Shown here in pieces: positions 60,488 to 64,000 of a stretch of DNA of 64,000 bases. Where the stretch lies: contig NZ_AUHI01000004.1 of the NCBI RefSeq assembly GCF_000423105.1, positions 418,217-482,216 of the forward strand, in the 5' to 3' direction. Origin of the DNA: Halalkalibacillus halophilus DSM 18494 (GTDB lineage: Bacteria; Bacillota; Bacilli; Bacillales; Alkalibacillaceae). A program made the translations under genes and the position numbers. Within the stretch, counting starts at the first letter, position 1. Every line of letters starts with the position of its first letter. The notes beneath the pieces are model-generated. The model searched no databases and had not been told where the DNA came from. It worked only from the letters and a program-made list of their open reading frames with translations.

Positions 60488-61159
60488 TCATTCACATGCT
60501 CGACGGTTTACTTGTGAATATGTGCTAATTTGGTTTTGTAATTCGTTCTTTCGATTTTCGAATGTTACGTTTAGTTCATTTGTAAACGCTATGTGATTTC
60601 CCGCAAGATCTTTAAACGATTTGTTATTATACATAAAATCATAAAGGTATTGTTTATTTAGCTGGTCTCTTTTTTCGTCATCCATGTAATCTACTACTAT
60701 TCTTTTAAAGAGCAAGGAATGAACTTTTTCGAGCTTATGTAAAAGGTTTGTTGGAGAAGTATCATCTTTTAACAAACCCATTTTGAGTTGGTTAATTTCT
60801 TGAACAGTAGATAAAAAATGATATAGCTGTTCCGTTTGTCTAGAATCAGCTAATAATTTATAAAATAGAGAACTATGATAATCACCAACTAAAGCTAATA
60901 ATTGGTTTTGATCTAAATCATCATCACTTGTTTCAGATTCATCACTAGTTATTAAGTCATGTAAATTCAAAGATGTTTGCATATTAATTAAAGCATCATA
61001 TAAAAGTTCATTTTTAGAATGATCAGGAGACAATAAAAGACGGAAATAATATACCTGGGTTAAGTCGATAGCTTGTTCATACAGCTTGTGGTTAATGTAA
61101 TTATGTTTATATTTCTTTAAAAAGTCATTTTTTAAGTTATGAGAATTTATATCCGTCAT
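60488..61159 (-). CDS. hepS: Heptaprenyl diphosphate synthase component I
   Basis: The smaller, non-catalytic subunit that determines product length with HepT. It is a helical protein of about 223 residues and the HEPPP_synt_1 family; matches include YINHKLYEQAIDLTQ and LALVGDYHSSLFYKLLAD, the segment known in the family. The ATG at 61159 has AGGTGATGG upstream. It overlaps menG if that uses its upstream start. In B. subtilis folE (mtrA) and mtrB stand between hbs and hepS; here the gap holds only a terminator. Confidence 0.9.
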   Translation of the reverse strand: MTDINSHNLKNDFLKKYKHNYINHKLYEQAIDLTQVYYFRLLLSPDHSKNELLYDALINMQTSLNLHDLITSDESETSDDDLDQNQLLALVGDYHSSLFYKLLADSRQTEQLYHFLSTVQEINQLKMGLLKDDTSPTNLLHKLEKVHSLLFKRIVVDYMDDEKRDQLNKQYLYDFMYNNKSFKDLAGNHIAFTNELNVTFENRKNELQNQISTYSQVNRRACE

Positions 61160-61275
61160 TAATCCATCACCTATTTTCAATAAAATAATCATCCCACGTT
61201 GTATTTTAGCATGTTCGCTTCTTATAATCTAATAGAATAATCAATTTAACTATGTATTAATAATGTTGGTATAGA

Positions 61276-61307
61276 AAATAAAAAAGAGAGGAATATATCC
61301 TCTCTCT
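61276..61307 (-). terminator. Rho-independent terminator after hbs
   Basis: On the minus strand GAGAGGA pairs with TCCTCTC around a short loop, followed by a T-run. It lies between hbs and hepS. Confidence 0.85.
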
Positions 61308-61327
61308 CTACAAGCCCTATGTACGGC

Positions 61328-61600
61328 TTATTTTACAGCATCTTTTAGGGCTTTACCTGGTTTAAATGCAGGTACTTTACTTGCTGGAATTTTGATTTCT
61401 TCACCAGTTTGTGGGTTACGACCTTTACGTGCTGAACGCTCACGTACTTCGAAGTTACCAAAACCGATTAATTGTACTTTTTCAGATTTCTCTAATGATC
61501 CAGTGATTGCATCAAATACAGAATCTACAGCGTTAGAAGCGTCTTTCTTAGAAAGATCAGCTTTTTCAGCTACAGCGTTTACTAAATCTGTCTTGTTCAT
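61328..61600 (-). CDS. hbs: HU-type DNA-binding protein (HBsu)
   Basis: A nucleoid histone-like protein of 90 residues. The beta-arm that inserts in the minor groove includes GRNPQTGEEIKIPASKVPAF, and the N-terminal MNKTDLVNAVAEKADLSKKD helix is intact. Starting at the ATG at 61600 was chosen because GGAGGAGG lies just upstream and the GTG three codons before overlaps it. Expected to be essential and highly expressed. Its promoter is far upstream, leaving a leader of about 210 bases. Confidence 0.97.
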   Translation of the reverse strand: MNKTDLVNAVAEKADLSKKDASNAVDSVFDAITGSLEKSEKVQLIGFGNFEVRERSARKGRNPQTGEEIKIPASKVPAFKPGKALKDAVK

Positions 61601-61995
61601 TCGTCTCACCTCCTCCCAAGAGTTTGTTGACTATATTAAAACAGGTACCCAATTAAGGTCTGTTTCAAACAGGTTCAATTAATACTTTAATCATTTCCAT
61701 TACTACCAAAATTTAAACAGACTATTCATTAATTTGCAACATTAAACTTAAAATTAATTATAAAACCGTCAACAATACGTTCCGCACTTGATATGACTGC
61801 AAGCGCTATCGTATTTGAATAGTATCACAAGCATTTGTTCGTTTCAACACGAATATGCATTAAATCAGTGGTTTTCACCTTTTTTTAGGAGTAAAGACCT
61901 ATTAAATCGTGTGATTTTTTAATATTTTCTGTAGAAATACGCCTTATTTATAGTTATTTAAGTGTCGCTTCAATGATTATATATTTTATTCCATA
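61601..61995 (-). other. Non-coding hbs leader and spoIVA-hbs intergenic region
   Basis: The hbs-spoIVA gap (61601-62044) contains no gene I can support. It holds the hbs promoter at 61819-61847 and a leader of about 210 bases in which CCTGTTTGAAACAGA forms a small stem, and further upstream the AT-rich spacer next to the spoIVA terminator. Confidence 0.6.
61819..61847 (-). promoter_or_regulatory. SigA-type promoter for hbs
   Basis: On the minus strand TTGAAA (61847-61842) and TACTAT (61824-61819) are spaced by 17 bases. B. subtilis hbs also has promoters well upstream of the gene. Confidence 0.6.
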
Positions 61996-62029
61996 CAAAA
62001 AACCGAATGCACCAAGTACATTCGGTTTA
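61996..62029 (-). terminator. Rho-independent terminator after spoIVA
   Basis: On the minus strand AAACCGAATG pairs with CATTCGGTTT around a 9-base loop, followed by TTTTGT. Confidence 0.85.
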
Positions 62030-62044
62030 TCCTACTATTTTGCT

Positions 62045-63523
62045 TTAGAGAATTATCGCAATTAATCCTCCGTTACCCTGATTAATGATTTTTTCTAATG
62101 TATCTTTTAACTTATACCTAGCATGTTCTGGCATTAAAGTTAATTTTGCATTGATACCTTCTCTAACAATAGAATGAAGCGATCTTCCGAAGATATCAGA
62201 CTTCCAAATGGATAATGGGTCCTCTTCAAAGTCTTGCATTAAATACCTTACCAGTTCCTCACTCTGCTTTTCGGTGCCAATGATTGGAGCAAATTCCGAT
62301 TCTACATCAACCTTAATCATATGAATAGAAGGTGCGACTGCTTTTAGTCTTACGCCAAATCGTGAGCCTTGTCTGATAATTTCAGGTTCCTCTAATCTCA
62401 TATCTTCCAAGGTTGGATTTGCAACTCCGTAACCTGTTTGTTTTACCATTGATAAAGCTTCAGCGACATGATCATATTCTCTTTTAGCATCTGAATAATC
62501 CTGTAATAACTCAAGTAAGTGATCTTTCCCTCTGATTTCTTCACCGACTATTTCATTTAATACTTGATCGTACAACTCATCGGAGGCAAAAAGATCAATT
62601 TCAGCAACGCCTTCTCCCATTTCAATTCCAGCCATTCGAGCATCTTCCACAAATTCATAGGAGTCAAATTCTGATACGACTGCATCTACATCTCTTAATC
62701 GCTTAATGTTCTTCACAGTGTCTTCAATTGCCCCATGGAATTGACTTCTTAACCAGTGGTCTGATTTTAATGACATCACCCAACTTGGTAAGTTTACATT
62801 CACTTCAAGAACTGGGAATTCATAGAGGGCTTCTCTGAGAATATTATGAACATCATCCTCTGTTAGTGCTTCAACTGAAACTGGTAATACCGGAATATCA
62901 TATTCTTCTGCAAGGTTTTCTCTGAGCGACATAGTGTCTCTGTGGTGTGGTTGGTTCGAGTTTAAAACCATAATAAATGGTTTGCCGACTTCTTTTAACT
63001 CTTCCACTACTTGTCTTTCAGCATCAACATATGCATCGCGTGGGAGGTCGCCAAAAGATCCGTCAGTAGTCACAACCATACCAATTGTTGAATGCTCTTG
63101 AATAACCTTTCTTGTACCAATCTCTGCTGCATCATGAAATGGGATTGCTTCTTCATACCATGGTGTATGAATCATTCTAGGACCATTTTCATCTTCGAAC
63201 CCTTGAGCACCATCAATAGTATAACCTACACAATCAACAAAGCGGATATTTGCTTGTAGACCTTCTTCCACTTCCACTTCTACTGCTTGATTAGGTACAA
63301 ATTTAGGTTCTGTTGTCATAATCGTTTTACCTGCTGCACTTTGAGGTAATTCGTCACGAGCTCTTTCTCTTTCTTGTTCGTTCTTCATGTTCGGTATAAC
63401 CATTAAGTCCATGAATCGTTTGATAAATGTTGATTTACCAGTTCTAACCGCACCAACAACTCCCAAATAAATATCTCCGTTCGTACGTTTAGAAATATCG
63501 TGAAATGCGTTAAACTTTTCCAT
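62045..63523 (-). CDS. spoIVA: Stage IV sporulation protein A (coat morphogenetic ATPase)
   Basis: A mother-cell ATPase that polymerises on the forespore and forms the base of the coat. The Walker A GAVRTGKST is at about 24-32, the GTPase-like domain contains SAAGKTIMTTEPKF and DCVGYTIDGAQGF, and the C-terminus ends GGLIAIIL, matching B. subtilis. Starting at the ATG at 63523 gives 492 residues, the same length; a TTG six codons upstream lies beyond the GGAGG site. It is diagnostic of an endospore former and would be SigE controlled. Confidence 0.98.
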   Translation of the reverse strand: MEKFNAFHDISKRTNGDIYLGVVGAVRTGKSTFIKRFMDLMVIPNMKNEQERERARDELPQSAAGKTIMTTEPKFVPNQAVEVEVEEGLQANIRFVDCVGYTIDGAQGFEDENGPRMIHTPWYEEAIPFHDAAEIGTRKVIQEHSTIGMVVTTDGSFGDLPRDAYVDAERQVVEELKEVGKPFIMVLNSNQPHHRDTMSLRENLAEEYDIPVLPVSVEALTEDDVHNILREALYEFPVLEVNVNLPSWVMSLKSDHWLRSQFHGAIEDTVKNIKRLRDVDAVVSEFDSYEFVEDARMAGIEMGEGVAEIDLFASDELYDQVLNEIVGEEIRGKDHLLELLQDYSDAKREYDHVAEALSMVKQTGYGVANPTLEDMRLEEPEIIRQGSRFGVRLKAVAPSIHMIKVDVESEFAPIIGTEKQSEELVRYLMQDFEEDPLSIWKSDIFGRSLHSIVREGINAKLTLMPEHARYKLKDTLEKIINQGNGGLIAIIL

Positions 63524-63675
63524 CTTATCCCTCCAAATCAATTCAATATCGATTGCATGATATCTATTAGCACTACTAACTTATGATGTTGTCCTAATTA
63601 AATATGCTAATCTTTTAAAATTAATTTGAATATCATTTAAAAATAACACATAGATCGCAATTTATTATGAATAAA

Positions 63676-64000
63676 GGTTCTAAGTCAAATGTTGGGGTGC
63701 TCTCTTAGGAGCACTCCTAATTTATGCCATTTGTCCTTGTATATGTTTATATTGATGATGCAATAAAATCTTTTTGCGAAAGCGATCAAAGCGTCGGAAT
63801 CCAAACGCATTTCGTTTGATTACTTTGGTTTGGTTATTAATCCCTTCAATGTATCCATTGTGAAGCTCATAACCAAAACTATTCATAATCTGTTTTTGCC
63901 AGTTTTGAATGGTTTCTATCGCTTTTTCGAATTCAGGTATACCTACTTTCTTCACGCTGTCATAGAAGTCGTATAAACGCTCCTTTATTTGCCTTAGATG
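63676..64000 (-). mobile_element. End of an ISL3-family insertion sequence (runs off the window)
   Basis: The transposase C-terminus and its downstream flank lie upstream of spoIVA. A candidate terminal inverted repeat begins near 63676 (GGTTCTAAGTCAAATGTTGG), and a 9-bp hairpin with a GGGGTGCTC arm lies between it and the stop codon. The other end is outside the window, so the repeat cannot be confirmed. Confidence 0.6.
63722..64000 (-). CDS. ISL3-family transposase, C-terminal part (partial at edge)
   Basis: The frame stays open to the right edge and continues upstream, so the 5' part is missing. The visible 93 residues contain the DDE_Tnp_ISL3 end: NGYIEGINNQTKVIKRNAFG and RRFDRFRKKILLHHQY, preceded by a helix KVGIPEFEKAIETIQNW. 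The catalytic Glu is the one in YIEGINN. Whether the copy is intact cannot be judged. A GTG inside the frame at 63955 is not the real start. Confidence 0.9.
   Translation of the reverse strand, partial: HLRQIKERLYDFYDSVKKVGIPEFEKAIETIQNWQKQIMNSFGYELHNGYIEGINNQTKVIKRNAFGFRRFDRFRKKILLHHQYKHIQGQMA

Noticed and set aside
63694..63717. Hairpin near the end of the ISL3 element, considered as a terminator
   Set aside because: There is no T-tract on the minus strand after it; more likely part of the insertion-sequence end.
1..64000. CRISPR arrays, prophage, defence systems, tRNA or rRNA genes
   Set aside because: No regularly spaced repeats, phage genes, restriction or toxin-antitoxin pairs, or tRNA-like cloverleaf sequences were noticed. 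Reading by eye can miss short or diverged cases; tRNAscan-SE and a CRISPR finder would settle it.

Overview
The window looks like a contiguous piece of chromosome from a low-GC, endospore-forming member of the Bacillaceae. The evidence is spoIVA, a YjcZ-type sporulation peptide with a SigK-like promoter, gpsB, a type B RNase P RNA, the bacillithiol gene bshA, a menaquinol:cytochrome c reductase (qcrABC) and a gene order that largely matches the hbs-aro-qcr-dapB-pan-dinG-asnS-ponA-gpsB region of Bacillus subtilis. Several exported proteins carry strongly acidic stretches (PonA tail, QcrC tail, mature N-terminus of the lipoprotein PBP). These suggest a halophilic or haloalkaliphilic genus such as Oceanobacillus, Virgibacillus or Gracilibacillus, but the genus is an inference.

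Layout. 1-13.1 kb: envelope and stress genes (glycerophosphodiesterase, PBP3-like transpeptidase, SCP2 protein, msrA, S9 peptidase, the double dynamin DynA, ferredoxin, MhqD-like esterase, msrAB, yqfQ). 13.1-17 kb: ung with an apparent AUU start, yjcZ, yozE, tatC-tatA and the folate pair dfrA-thyA. 17-20 kb: NlpC/P60 endopeptidase, a cold-shock gene behind a promoter-plus-hairpin leader, a PH-domain protein, and a queuosine-precursor transporter under a preQ1-I riboswitch. 20-23.3 kb: a rhodanese / methyltransferase / type III polyketide synthase / SDR cluster. 23.3-28.1 kb: rRNA methyltransferase, rnpB, gpsB, ypsA, cdd, yppE and yppC. 28.1-46.5 kb: recU-ponA divergent from yppC, then nth, dnaD, asnS, aspB, ypmB, an apparently degenerate ComEC-like domain protein, dinG, panDCB, birA, cca, bshA, mgsA, dapB and ypjD. 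46.6-51.3 kb: ypjC, a YugP-type metallopeptidase, ypjA and qcrABC. 51.4-61.6 kb: ypiF, ypiB, ypiA, aroA, aroB, aroC, cheR, ndk, hepT, menG, hepS and hbs. 62-64 kb: spoIVA, then the end of an ISL3-family insertion sequence running off the edge.

How the parts fit. hepS/hepT and menG make menaquinone, which feeds QcrABC; the Rieske subunit QcrA has a twin-arginine signal, and tatA/tatC lie in the same window. aroABC, panBCD, dapB, aspB/asnS and birA form a biosynthetic core. ponA, recU, gpsB, the PBP3-like protein and the NlpC endopeptidase serve wall growth and chromosome segregation. mgsA-bshA-cca-birA-panBCD-dinG reads as one long, tightly packed transcription unit with several overlapping genes.

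Most interesting points: the apparently metal-ligand-less ComEC-like protein (36.0-36.8 kb), a promoter plus terminator-like leader ahead of csp, an ung gene with no ordinary start codon in the right place, clean absence of aroH-trp-hisC-tyrA together with folE-mtrB, and of bshB1, compared with B. subtilis, and the PKS III cluster with an added SDR. Nothing that amounts to a wholly new multi-gene system, and no CRISPR array, prophage or defence island, was seen.
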